In this document: in pieces, positions 5,894-13,238 of the stretch
Position numbering within the stretch: position 1 is the stretch's first letter
Layout: each line of letters begins with the position of its first letter
Assembly: GCA_046351455.1 (NCBI GenBank)
Contig: JAXLYM010000008.1
Location: 348,174-412,173, forward strand
From: JADJRH01 sp046351455
Lineage (GTDB): Bacteria > Myxococcota_A > Polyangia > Polyangiales > Polyangiaceae
Direction of reading: 5' to 3'
Length of the DNA stretch: 64,000 nucleotides
Position numbers and translations under genes: made by a program
Notes under the pieces: model-generated
Told to the model about the DNA's origin: nothing
The model's input: the letters and a program-made list of their open reading frames with translations, nothing else
Database searches by the model: none

Positions 5894-5964
5894 CTCCTTG
5901 TCCTGCGGAACAGGACGACGTGCTACGAACGCGTACGGTCGAGGTTCGACTCCTCGCAGGGAGA
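5894..5964 (+). tRNA. tRNA-Arg (ACG), reduced D-arm
   Basis: Acceptor CTCCTTG/CAGGGAG, anticodon arm ACGTG CTACGAA CGCGT (anticodon ACG), T-arm CGAGG TTCGACT CCTCG, discriminator A and encoded CCA (5965-5967). The D region (CCTG CGGAA CAGG) leaves too few linker bases, so the D-arm is smaller than in normal tRNAs. Function in translation is uncertain. Confidence 0.75.
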
Positions 5965-5976
5965 CCAGTTATCCAC

Positions 5977-6000
5977 GGGCCCGGGGGCGGGCCCGCTTTC
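5977..6000 (+). terminator. GGGCCCG/CGGGCCC hairpin with short T-run
   Basis: A perfect 7-bp stem (5977-5983 with 5988-5994) with a GGGG loop is followed by GCTTTC. It lies between the Arg(ACG) and Arg(CCG) genes and is the most terminator-like hairpin in the second half of the array. Confidence 0.5.
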
Positions 6001-6001
6001 T

Positions 6002-6070
6002 ACCTTCGACTCAGGAAGAGACGCGAGCGTCCGAAGCTCGTCGGACCGAGTTCGACTCTCGGCGAAGGTG
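6002..6070 (+). tRNA. tRNA-Arg (CCG), miniature D-arm
   Basis: Acceptor ACCTTCG/CGAAGGT (perfect), anticodon arm CGAGC GTCCGAA GCTCG (anticodon CCG), T-arm CCGAG TTCGACT CTCGG. The D-arm is only CTC AGGAA GAG, and total length is 69 nt. CCA is not encoded (discriminator G, then CTA). Confidence 0.8.
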
Positions 6071-6088
6071 CTATTCATCGTGCAGCTC

Positions 6089-6168
6089 GGGGTGAGCGCA
6101 GGGACGCAGGATGGTCTGTAAAACCGTCGCCTTCTAAAAGGCTCTGAGTTCGATTCTCAGGCACCCCA
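6089..6168 (+). tRNA. tRNA-Tyr (GUA), long variable arm
   Basis: Acceptor GGGGTG/CACCCC, anticodon arm ATGGT CTGTAAA ACCGT (anticodon GTA), long variable arm GCCTT CTAA AAGGC as expected for bacterial tRNA-Tyr, T-arm CTGAG TTCGATT CTCAG, discriminator A and encoded CCA. The D-arm GCG CAGGGA CGC is very small and the last acceptor pair (A7/G66) is mismatched. Confidence 0.84.
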
Positions 6169-6189
6169 CCATTCTCTTCACCGCCCAAC

Positions 6190-6261
6190 GCGGGGCTCGT
6201 TCTCTGGGAGAGCACCGGCTCGACAAGCCGGATCAGGTGGGTTCGATCCTCACGCCCCGCA
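6190..6261 (+). tRNA. tRNA-Val (GAC), C33
   Basis: Acceptor GCGGGGC/GCCCCGC (perfect), anticodon arm CCGGC TCGACAA GCCGG (anticodon GAC, position 33 is C), T-arm GTGGG TTCGATC CTCAC, discriminator A. The D region (TCGTTCTCTGGGAGAGC) folds as an extended stem with a tiny loop rather than a normal D-arm. Confidence 0.82.
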
Positions 6262-6265
6262 CCGC

Positions 6266-6338
6266 GTCCACGTGGCGAAACGGCAAACGCACCCGGCTCA
6301 AACCCGGTCACCTGAGAGTTCGAATCTCTCCGTGGATA
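6266..6338 (+). tRNA. tRNA-Leu (CAA) without long variable arm
   Basis: Acceptor GTCCACG/CGTGGAT, D-arm of Leu type (TGGCG...CGC), anticodon arm CCCGG CTCAAAC CCGGT (anticodon CAA; outermost pair mismatched), T-arm GAGAG TTCGAAT CTCTC. The variable region is only CACCT, five bases, whereas bacterial tRNA-Leu is class II with a stem there. Recognition by LeuRS may be altered. Confidence 0.8.
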
Positions 6339-6361
6339 CCGCTCGAAATTTCTTGATGAAT

Positions 6362-6445
6362 GTCACCGTGGTGGAAATGGCAGACATGGCAGGCTGAGAA
6401 CCTGTGCTCTTTTGGAGCGTGTGAGTTCGATTCTCACCGGTGACA
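6362..6445 (+). tRNA. tRNA-Leu (GAG), class II
   Basis: Acceptor GTCACCG/CGGTGAC, anticodon arm GCAGG CTGAGAA CCTGT (anticodon GAG), variable arm GCTC TTTTG GAGC, T-arm GTGAG TTCGATT CTCAC, discriminator A. It has the normal Leu long variable arm, unlike its two Leu neighbours. Confidence 0.88.
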
Positions 6446-6463
6446 CCCTTCTCTCGACACAAT

Positions 6464-6536
6464 GCCCGGGTGGCGTAACTGGCAACCGCAGTCGGCTCAG
6501 ACCCGATCGTTAGGGGTTCGAATCCCCTCCTGGGTA
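6464..6536 (+). tRNA. tRNA-Leu (CAG) without long variable arm
   Basis: Acceptor GCCCGGG/CCTGGGT, D-stem GCG/CGC, anticodon arm GTCGG CTCAGAC CCGAT (anticodon CAG), variable region only CGTTA, T-arm GGGG TTCGAAT CCCC, discriminator A. Like the Leu(CAA) gene it lacks the class II variable arm. Confidence 0.8.
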
Positions 6537-6541
6537 CAAAT

Positions 6542-6631
6542 GGAAGCGTGAACCGGCCGGGGCGCCGGGCCTGTTTCGAAAACAGAGCGCACCTCGCAAA
6601 GGGGTGTGGGGATCGAGACCTCCTCCTTCCG
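6542..6631 (+). tRNA. tRNA-Ser (CGA), T-loop mutated
   Basis: Class II: anticodon arm CTGT TTCGAAA ACAG (anticodon CGA), long variable arm CACCTC/GGGGTG, T-arm GGGG ATCGAGA CCTC, acceptor GGAAG/CTTCC with weak inner pairs, discriminator G and encoded CCA (6632-6634). T54 is replaced by A. The D region is an unusually GC-rich stem. Confidence 0.75.
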
Positions 6632-6649
6632 CCAAACTCGATATTTCCT

Positions 6650-6733
6650 GGAAGTAGAATCGGCAGTGGTGCCGAGCCCGGCCGCTAACCGGTGCGTGCC
6701 TCACGGTACGATGTTCGACTCATCCTGCTTCCG
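6650..6733 (+). tRNA. tRNA-Ser (GCU), C33
   Basis: Acceptor GGAAGTA/TGCTTCC, D-arm TCGGC AGTGG TGCCGA, anticodon loop CCGCTAA (anticodon GCT, position 33 is C), variable arm CGTG CCT CACG, T-arm GATG TTCGACT CATC, discriminator G. It is the last gene of the array; the convergent nucleotidase gene ends 26 bp downstream. Confidence 0.82.
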
Positions 6734-6759
6734 CCGCCGCAGGCCTGGTGCCCGCGACG

Positions 6760-8481
6760 TTACTTTTTCCCCGCAGCCCCGCACTTCTCTTTGCTGCGGG
6801 CGATCCGAGGCTTCCCCGGAACCAGCCAGTCCTCCGGCTTCAGATCTCCGCCCTTCTTCTCGAGGGCGGCCGCGATCGGATCCCGGAACGGCGGGTCGTC
6901 GTCTCCCACACGCACGTCCTCCACCGGACCGAAATCATCGCCCTTCGTCGCCAGAAACTCGTTGGTGATGATGGCGAGCTTGTCCGCGTCCGCCACCTTC
7001 TTGTCTCCCTTCCCCTTCTTCACGAGGAAGAGCTCTACCTTGGGCTTGTCCCCGTCACACCCCTCCTCCACGCGGGCCCCGGCGAGCGACAGAATGCCTG
7101 TCTTGCCGGACATGCTGCGGAGCACCGTCTCCTTCAGCGCCCTCCCCGTCATGGTCAGTCGCGCGATCCGGTTGTCGAACGGCAGCACATCGTAGAGCGC
7201 CCCGTACGTGAGCGGCCCGGGGTCCAGATCCGCCCGCAATCCGCCGCCGTTCGAGACGGCGACGTCGGCCTTCGGGTCGAGCGACAAAAGCAGGCTGGAC
7301 ACCAGGTTTCCGAGCGCGCACTCGTCCTTGTACTTCGCGGGGAACGGCCCTGTCAGCGTGGCTTTCAGGCTCCGACCGCGGAGCGCCTTCCCCTTCTCGA
7401 TCGCGGGCGCGAGCGTCGACTCAACCTCTTTCACCGGCTCCGTCTTCGCCCCCTCCACCTCGCCGCCGGCCGTCACCTTCTCGGGCTGGTGAATCTTCGT
7501 CTTGACGACCTTGCCAGCGGCCGTATCCACCACGATGTCGACTCGACCGTACGCGGCGCCCCACGACCCCGACTCGATGATCGGGATCCCCGCCACCTGA
7601 TGCGCGATCTGCTTGTGGGTGTGGCCCGCGACGATCGCGTTCACCGCGCCGGCCGGCAGCTTCCGCGCGACCTCGAAGATCTCCGAATTCGACTCGCAGC
7701 TCGACAGATCGGTCGGCACATCCACCTTCGCGCACTCCCCACCTGCGTGCGCCGCCACCACGATCACCTTCGCGCCCTTGTCGCGGAGCGCCTTCGCCTG
7801 CGCGGTGATCGCGTCCACGAGAGGCACCATCGTGATGCCGGTGACGTTCGCCGCGATCGTCGTGTTCGGCGTGTTCATCGTCGTGACGCCGATCACGCCG
7901 ACCTGGACTCCCTTCTTCGTCACCATCACCGAAGGCGCGACGTTGGGCCAGTCGATGGGGTGTCCGTCCTCCAGCATGTTGGCCGCGAGCAGCGGAAACG
8001 AGCCCTTCGCCTGCTCCGCGCGCGCCTTGATCGCGCCGCGAGCGTCCTTGTCCGGCCCGTCCTTCGCGCTCTTCTTCACGGTCGCGGCCTCCCCGACAGG
8101 CCCGTAGTCGAACTCGTGGTTTCCGATCGCGACCGCGTCGTACCCGAGCTTCTTGTACGCGTCGATGACGGCCGACCCCTCGTTGAGGTTGGACTCCAGC
8201 GTTCCCTGGAACATGTCGCCTGCGTCGACGAGCAGCACGCCGTCGGGGTTCTTCGCGCGGAGAGCGTTCAGATACCCGCCGAGCGGCCCCAGCGTCGCGA
8301 GCCGGCCGTGCAGATCCGATGTCCCGACGAGGGTGATCTCCACCGTGGGCCCCGCGGGCTCCGCCGTCTTCGTCGTGCTCGTCGCCGGCGGCGGCTCCGG
8401 CACGCGGCCGTCACAGGCGGAGAGGAGCGTCGCGAGGAACAGGAGCGGGAGCGATCGAGTACGCACGCCCCATTGGGACAC
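6760..8481 (-). CDS. UshA-family 5'-nucleotidase, lipoprotein
   Basis: A secreted, lipid-anchored metallophosphoesterase that would hydrolyse extracellular nucleotides or related phosphate esters. The 573-residue product starts with a lipoprotein signal (LPLLFLATLLSAC, lipobox LSAC). The dinuclear metal centre is complete: TSDLHGRL, GDMFQG, GNHEFDYG, AHAGG and AGHTHKQ. The C-terminal 5'-nucleotidase domain is marked by NGGGLRADL and FDNRI. GTG 8481 is chosen as start because a G-rich stretch precedes it; GTG 8466 (MRTRSLPLLF...) is an equally plausible start. It is divergent from the GH31 gene (108-bp shared upstream region), and converges on the tRNA array. Confidence 0.9.
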   Translation of the reverse strand: MSQWGVRTRSLPLLFLATLLSACDGRVPEPPPATSTTKTAEPAGPTVEITLVGTSDLHGRLATLGPLGGYLNALRAKNPDGVLLVDAGDMFQGTLESNLNEGSAVIDAYKKLGYDAVAIGNHEFDYGPVGEAATVKKSAKDGPDKDARGAIKARAEQAKGSFPLLAANMLEDGHPIDWPNVAPSVMVTKKGVQVGVIGVTTMNTPNTTIAANVTGITMVPLVDAITAQAKALRDKGAKVIVVAAHAGGECAKVDVPTDLSSCESNSEIFEVARKLPAGAVNAIVAGHTHKQIAHQVAGIPIIESGSWGAAYGRVDIVVDTAAGKVVKTKIHQPEKVTAGGEVEGAKTEPVKEVESTLAPAIEKGKALRGRSLKATLTGPFPAKYKDECALGNLVSSLLLSLDPKADVAVSNGGGLRADLDPGPLTYGALYDVLPFDNRIARLTMTGRALKETVLRSMSGKTGILSLAGARVEEGCDGDKPKVELFLVKKGKGDKKVADADKLAIITNEFLATKGDDFGPVEDVRVGDDDPPFRDPIAAALEKKGGDLKPEDWLVPGKPRIARSKEKCGAAGKK

Positions 8482-8589
8482 GCCCGAGCCCCCCGCGTCA
8501 ATTCGGAGGTGCAGAGTCGCCGAAGCGCGCCGCAAATTCGGCTGGATCGTGGGCGTTCGCGCCGCCCGGATGGATGGTATCCTCCCGGC

Positions 8590-11526
8590 ATGCCGAGGCT
8601 CGCTCCCCGTTTCGCGCCGCTCGTGACGCTGACTCTCGTGCTCGCCGGCGGGGCCTCTCCCCTCGTCGGCTGCGGCTCTCCGAGCGAGCAGAGCTCGGGA
8701 GGCGGCGGCGCGTCCACCACCACGTCCGGCACAGGCGGAGTCACCGGCGGGACCGGCGGAACCGGCGGCTCCACCGACGTCCCGTCCTGCCATGGAGTCC
8801 CGATCCCGAAGAAGGATCTCCCCACCACGAACGACGGCAAGACTGCCCTGCTCCCGTGTCCGGGACAGACCCTCTCCGTCACGTTCGTGGACCCGGCCGT
8901 CGCGCGGCTCACCTTCGATCCCCCCGCGAACATGCGCCCTTCGTACGCGGTCACCGCGGCCCCGAAGGACGTGACCCCGGTGATCGGCGGCGAGGGCGAC
9001 ACCGCGATCGTGTGCACCGATGATCTCATGATCGAGGTCAACCTGACGACGTGCGCGCTCACCGCGACGGACAAGGACGCGCACATCCTGGTGGACTCCA
9101 CGGCAGGGATGGGCGGAGTCGAGAAGGACGGAGACGCCCGCACGGTCCGCTTCCACCTCACGCCGGAGTCCCATTTTTACGGCTTCGGGGACAAGCTCGG
9201 CCCCCTCGACAAGCTCGGTCGCACAATGACGTTCCGCAACACCGACGCTTACGACGACGCGTTCGGGGGCTTCCCGCCGGACGCGGATCCGCTCTACGCG
9301 TCGGTCCCGTTCTTCGTGGGGCTGCGCGGCGGCGCCGCGTACGGCTACTTCTTCGACGACACGCACGCGCTCACCTTCGATATGGGCGCTTCGGACTCGA
9401 GCGCGTGGAGCGTGCGCGCGTCCTCGGGCGTGGTCGATCAGTACATCTTCGCCGGCCCGAGGATGGCGGACGTGCTCGCGCGGTACACGGGACTCACAGG
9501 GCACATCCCGCTGCCGCCGCGGTGGAGTCTCGGATACCACCAGTCGAGGTGGGGATACGCGCCGGACTCGAAGGTGCTGGCCGTCGCCGACGAGCTGCGG
9601 AGCCGAAAGATCCCCGCGGACGCCCTGTGGCTGGACATCCAGCACATGGACGGATTCCGCTCGTTCACCTGGGATCCGGCGAATTTCCCGGACCCTGCGG
9701 GCCTCGTGCAGTCGCTCGCGGACAAGGCCCTCCGCACGGTCGCCATCGTGGACCCCGGCGTGAAGGTGGACCCGGCGTGGGACGTGTACCAGACCGGCCT
9801 GCAGAATGGCTATTTCCTGAAAGGCCAGGACGGCAATCCGTACGTCGGCAAGGTGTGGCCCGGAGAGGCGGTGTTCCCCGACTTCAGCGATCCCGCGGTC
9901 CGCGCGTTCTGGGGCTCGCTCGTGCCGCGCACCGTCGGCGTCGGGGTGAGCGGCCTCTGGATCGACATGAACGAACCCTCGAATTTCACCGGCCAGAAGG
10001 GCGGCACCGTCCCGGACGATCTCGCGTGCGCCGGGGACGGGCTCCCCACCACGATGGCCGAAGTACACAACGTGTATGCTTTGCTGGAGGCGAACGCGAC
10101 GTACGAGGGCATGCTCGCCGCCTCCCCGGACGAGCGGCCTTTCCTGCTCACGCGCGCGGGCTACGCGGGGACCCAACGCTACGCGGCGATGTGGACGGGC
10201 GACGCGCCGAGCTCGTGGGCGACCCTCCAGGGGACATTGCCTCTGTTGCTCGGAATGGGCCTCTCCGGACTGACCTTCTCGGGGAGCGACGTGGGCGGTT
10301 ATTCGGGCGACCCCTCACCGGAGCTGTTCGCGCGGTGGATGGAAGTCGGCTCCTTCTCCCCGTTCTTCCGCGACCACGTGACGACCGGCGTCGGCGATCA
10401 GGAGCCGTGGCAGTTCGGCGTGGAGGTCACGGACGTGAGCCGCGCCGTCATCGAGGAGCGGTATCGCCTGCTGCCTTATCTGTACAGCCTGTTCCGCGAA
10501 GCCTCCGTGTCCGGCGCCCCGGTGCTGCGGCCGCTGGTGTACGAATTCCAGGACGACCCGGCGACGTACGGTATCGGTGACGAGGCGATGCTGGGGCCGA
10601 GTCTGCTGCTCGCGCCGGTGCTCGAATCCGGGGCGACGTCGCGCGAGGTCTACCTGCCGAAGGGCCGCTGGTTCGAGGCGCGCTCCGGCGCGATTTACGA
10701 GGGCCCCGGGACGTTCACGGTGGACGTCGTCCTCGCCGCGCTGCCCACGTTCGTGCGCGAGGGCGCCATCGTGCCGCGGCGCGATCTGGTGCAGTCGGCG
10801 GACGAGAAGCCGATTCAGCTCCTGTCGCTGGACGTCTATCCGGCGGAGGCGAAATCGACGTTCGCGCTCTACGAGGACGACGGTCACTCGCTGTCGTTCC
10901 AGAGCGGCAGTTACGCCTTCACCCCGATCACGGCGCAGCGGACGGCGAGCGGCGCCACGATCGCCATCGGCCCGCGGCAGGGATCGTGGCAAGTCCCGGC
11001 GCGCACCCTGGAGCTCCGCGTCCGCCGCGTGGATCACGCGCCCACGAAGGTGACGCTCGGCGGACAGGCCCTCTCCCTGGTCGCCAGTTACGACGCCTTC
11101 CAGTCGGCCACGAAGGGGTATTATTACGACGATCGCGACCTCTCGATCCTGGTGCGGACGCCGGATCCCGGAGAGGTCGACCTCGCCCTCGACTACGACC
11201 CTTCGATCACGGCGCCCGCGCCGGACGTGCCGATGGACTTCGAGGTGACGGTGCCGGCCGGGACGCCGCAGGGCGCGCCGATCACCTTCGCCAGCTCCGC
11301 GAACGGGTGGACCCACGCGCCGATGACGTGGATCGCCTCGGACAAGGCGACTGCCACGTTCGCGGTGCCGCGCGGGAAGTACCTCTATTACAAGTTCGCG
11401 CGAGGGGGCTGGTCCACCGTCGAGAAATGGCCCAACTGCGTGGAGGCGACGAATCGCTACGAGCTCGGCGCCGCGCACCCGACCAAGCGAGACACCGTGT
11501 GGATGTGGGCGGACATGTGCCCGTGA
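8590..11526 (+). CDS. GH31 alpha-glucosidase lipoprotein with C-terminal starch-binding-like domain
   Basis: Likely a surface alpha-glucosidase or alpha-xylosidase acting on oligo- or polysaccharide ends. The 978-residue product has a lipobox (SPLVGC) and a Gly/Ser/Thr linker common in myxobacterial lipoproteins. The GH31 nucleophile motif WIDMNEPSNF is present (D459), as is the acid/base motif WTGDAPSSW (D538). After the beta-sandwich domains a C-terminal module (about 880-978; FEVTVPAG, SSANGWTHAPMTW, YYKFARGGW) resembles a CBM20/CBM48-type starch-binding fold. The ATG at 8590 immediately precedes the signal peptide; upstream in-frame reading has no coding character. Substrate specificity within GH31 cannot be read from sequence alone. 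Confidence 0.9.
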   Translation: MPRLAPRFAPLVTLTLVLAGGASPLVGCGSPSEQSSGGGGASTTTSGTGGVTGGTGGTGGSTDVPSCHGVPIPKKDLPTTNDGKTALLPCPGQTLSVTFVDPAVARLTFDPPANMRPSYAVTAAPKDVTPVIGGEGDTAIVCTDDLMIEVNLTTCALTATDKDAHILVDSTAGMGGVEKDGDARTVRFHLTPESHFYGFGDKLGPLDKLGRTMTFRNTDAYDDAFGGFPPDADPLYASVPFFVGLRGGAAYGYFFDDTHALTFDMGASDSSAWSVRASSGVVDQYIFAGPRMADVLARYTGLTGHIPLPPRWSLGYHQSRWGYAPDSKVLAVADELRSRKIPADALWLDIQHMDGFRSFTWDPANFPDPAGLVQSLADKALRTVAIVDPGVKVDPAWDVYQTGLQNGYFLKGQDGNPYVGKVWPGEAVFPDFSDPAVRAFWGSLVPRTVGVGVSGLWIDMNEPSNFTGQKGGTVPDDLACAGDGLPTTMAEVHNVYALLEANATYEGMLAASPDERPFLLTRAGYAGTQRYAAMWTGDAPSSWATLQGTLPLLLGMGLSGLTFSGSDVGGYSGDPSPELFARWMEVGSFSPFFRDHVTTGVGDQEPWQFGVEVTDVSRAVIEERYRLLPYLYSLFREASVSGAPVLRPLVYEFQDDPATYGIGDEAMLGPSLLLAPVLESGATSREVYLPKGRWFEARSGAIYEGPGTFTVDVVLAALPTFVREGAIVPRRDLVQSADEKPIQLLSLDVYPAEAKSTFALYEDDGHSLSFQSGSYAFTPITAQRTASGATIAIGPRQGSWQVPARTLELRVRRVDHAPTKVTLGGQALSLVASYDAFQSATKGYYYDDRDLSILVRTPDPGEVDLALDYDPSITAPAPDVPMDFEVTVPAGTPQGAPITFASSANGWTHAPMTWIASDKATATFAVPRGKYLYYKFARGGWSTVEKWPNCVEATNRYELGAAHPTKRDTVWMWADMCP

Positions 11527-11598
11527 GCGCGATCCTTTCTCGTGCGAGGCGCAATCAGTGCGCGTGCGCGGCAGACGTCCGGCCGTGGCAGACTGTCA

Positions 11599-11626
11599 TT
11601 GAGGACGCCGGAAACACACGTATTCT
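11599..11626 (+). promoter_or_regulatory. possible sigma-70 promoter for ppk2
   Basis: TTGAGG (11599-11604), a 16-bp spacer and TATTCT (11621-11626), ending 67 bp before the chosen ppk2 start. Only the match and position support it. Confidence 0.35.
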
Positions 11627-11693
11627 CGGTGCTTGGTGACGGTGAGAGCGCGGGCCGCATCGACGGGCACAGCGGTTGCGTCACACTCGCCAT

Positions 11694-12614
11694 GTGAGCG
11701 AAATCTCGAATCTCCAGGAGCCCGCCGTCGAACCCACGCCCGAGCACGCGGAGGCCAAGGAGGGAGCGCCTCTCAATCCCAAGGAGCTGGAGCAGCTCCG
11801 AGCGGACAAGGGCCTTCGCGCGATGCTGGAGAACGAGGGGATCGACCCCAAGGACATGGTCGGTCGCCTCAAGTACGAGGCCGAGCTGGCCAAGCTGCAG
11901 ATCGAGCTGGTGCGACTCCAGCGCACGGTGCAGCTCCAGGGCCGCCGCGTCGCCGTCCTCGTCGAGGGCCGCGACGCCGCGGGGAAAGGCGGCGCGATCC
12001 GCCGCTTCATGGACCACCTGAACCCGCGCACCGCCCGCGTGGTGGCCTTGCCGAAGCCCTCCGAGATCGAGCGCGGACAGTGGTATTTCCAGCGCTACGT
12101 GGCGAGCCTCCCCAACCCCGGAGAGATCTGCTTCTTCGACCGGAGCTGGTACAATCGCGCCGTCGTGGAGCCGGTGATGGGCTTTTGCACCAAGCCCCAA
12201 TACAACCTCTTCATGCAGCAAGTGCCGGAGTTCGAGCACATGCTCTATGAAGACGGCATCGAGCTCATCAAATTCTGGTTCTCGATCTCGAAGGAGGAGC
12301 AGGCGCGCAGGTTCGAGGAGCGCCGCCGCAACCCCTTGAAGCAGTGGAAATTGAGCCCGGTGGACGCGGAGGCGCAGGCCCATTGGGACTTGTATACGCG
12401 TTACAAGGAGGAGATGTTCAGCCGCACGCACACGAGCTATAGCCCGTGGATCATCGTGAAGGCGAACTCGAAGAAGAAGGCTCGCCTGGAGAGCATGCGT
12501 TACCTGCTCTCCACCTTACCGTACGAGGGCAAGGAGAAGCCGTGCATCAACATCCGGCCGGATCCGGCGGTGATCTTGCGGTTCCACCGTTCGGCCCGCC
12601 AGATCGACACCTGA
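11694..12614 (+). CDS. ppk2: polyphosphate kinase 2 (PPK2) family
   Basis: PPK2 enzymes transfer phosphate between polyphosphate and nucleoside mono- or diphosphates in the cytoplasm. The 306-residue product has the Walker A loop EGRDAAGKGG (91-100) and the downstream motif FFDRSWYNRAVVEPVMGF (from 147), both diagnostic. The long N-terminal region and single catalytic domain fit class I (NDP-using) PPK2, but class cannot be settled by eye. GTG 11694 is taken as start (SEISNLQEP...); TTG 11676 in the same frame is an alternative. A GTGCCAGTC repeat lies just after the gene, against the convergent thioredoxin-like gene. Confidence 0.92.
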   Translation: MSEISNLQEPAVEPTPEHAEAKEGAPLNPKELEQLRADKGLRAMLENEGIDPKDMVGRLKYEAELAKLQIELVRLQRTVQLQGRRVAVLVEGRDAAGKGGAIRRFMDHLNPRTARVVALPKPSEIERGQWYFQRYVASLPNPGEICFFDRSWYNRAVVEPVMGFCTKPQYNLFMQQVPEFEHMLYEDGIELIKFWFSISKEEQARRFEERRRNPLKQWKLSPVDAEAQAHWDLYTRYKEEMFSRTHTSYSPWIIVKANSKKKARLESMRYLLSTLPYEGKEKPCINIRPDPAVILRFHRSARQIDT

Positions 12615-12630
12615 TCTCGGAAGGTGCCAG

Positions 12631-13200
12631 TCACTCCGGGATGGCGGCGAGCAGCCCGGAGATCGTGATCCCGTCCGGCGCGACCCACCGCAGCGTCCCC
12701 GCGGCGTCGACGATGGCGAACGCCGGGACGCTCCTGGCGCCGAGCTTGTGCATGTAGGCGCCGTCCATGTCGACCACGAACCGCTCGTTCACGCCCCAGA
12801 ACGCGAGCGTGGCTTTCGCGTCGTTCGCGGACTGCCCTTGTTCGAGGACGGCCACGTGCACGAGATCGGCGCCTTTCTGGGCCAGCTCCGCGCGCTTCTT
12901 GAGCACGGCGGGCACGATCTGCTTGCACGGCTCGCACGTCGGCGACCAGAACTCGAGCACGGTGTAGCGCGCGCCCGGAGGCGGAATCGCGGCCGGCGCC
13001 CCGTCGTCCCCCGGCAGCGAGACCGCCACCGGCTGATCGAGCGCGGCTGTTTGCAGGCTCTGCGCCCCCCCGCACCCGAGGGCGAGCACGGGAGTCAGCG
13101 CGAGCGCCGCTGCGCAAACCCCACCTTTGCGGAGCGACCGGAGAGCACGACGAGAGGCGTTCTTCGCAACCACGCGCGCAGCATACTCGAAGGGGACCAT
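12631..13200 (-). CDS. TlpA/ResA-like thioredoxin-fold lipoprotein
   Basis: Probably an envelope thiol-disulfide oxidoreductase. The 189-residue product has a hydrophobic leader ending in LALGC (lipobox Cys43) and a thioredoxin fold with the active site WSPTCEPC (Cys89 and Cys92). The cis-Pro region is ARSVPAFAIV. The N-terminus before the leader is long (about 26 residues) for a lipoprotein, so translation may start at an internal codon such as that before KNASRRALRS. The ATG at 13200 is the best supported start. The stop codon touches a GTGCCAGTC repeat. Partner proteins are not evident. Confidence 0.82.
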   Translation of the reverse strand: MVPFEYAARVVAKNASRRALRSLRKGGVCAAALALTPVLALGCGGAQSLQTAALDQPVAVSLPGDDGAPAAIPPPGARYTVLEFWSPTCEPCKQIVPAVLKKRAELAQKGADLVHVAVLEQGQSANDAKATLAFWGVNERFVVDMDGAYMHKLGARSVPAFAIVDAAGTLRWVAPDGITISGLLAAIPE

Positions 13201-13238
13201 GGCGCCCTTGGATTCCGAACGAGCGCCCGCCTTGGGCG

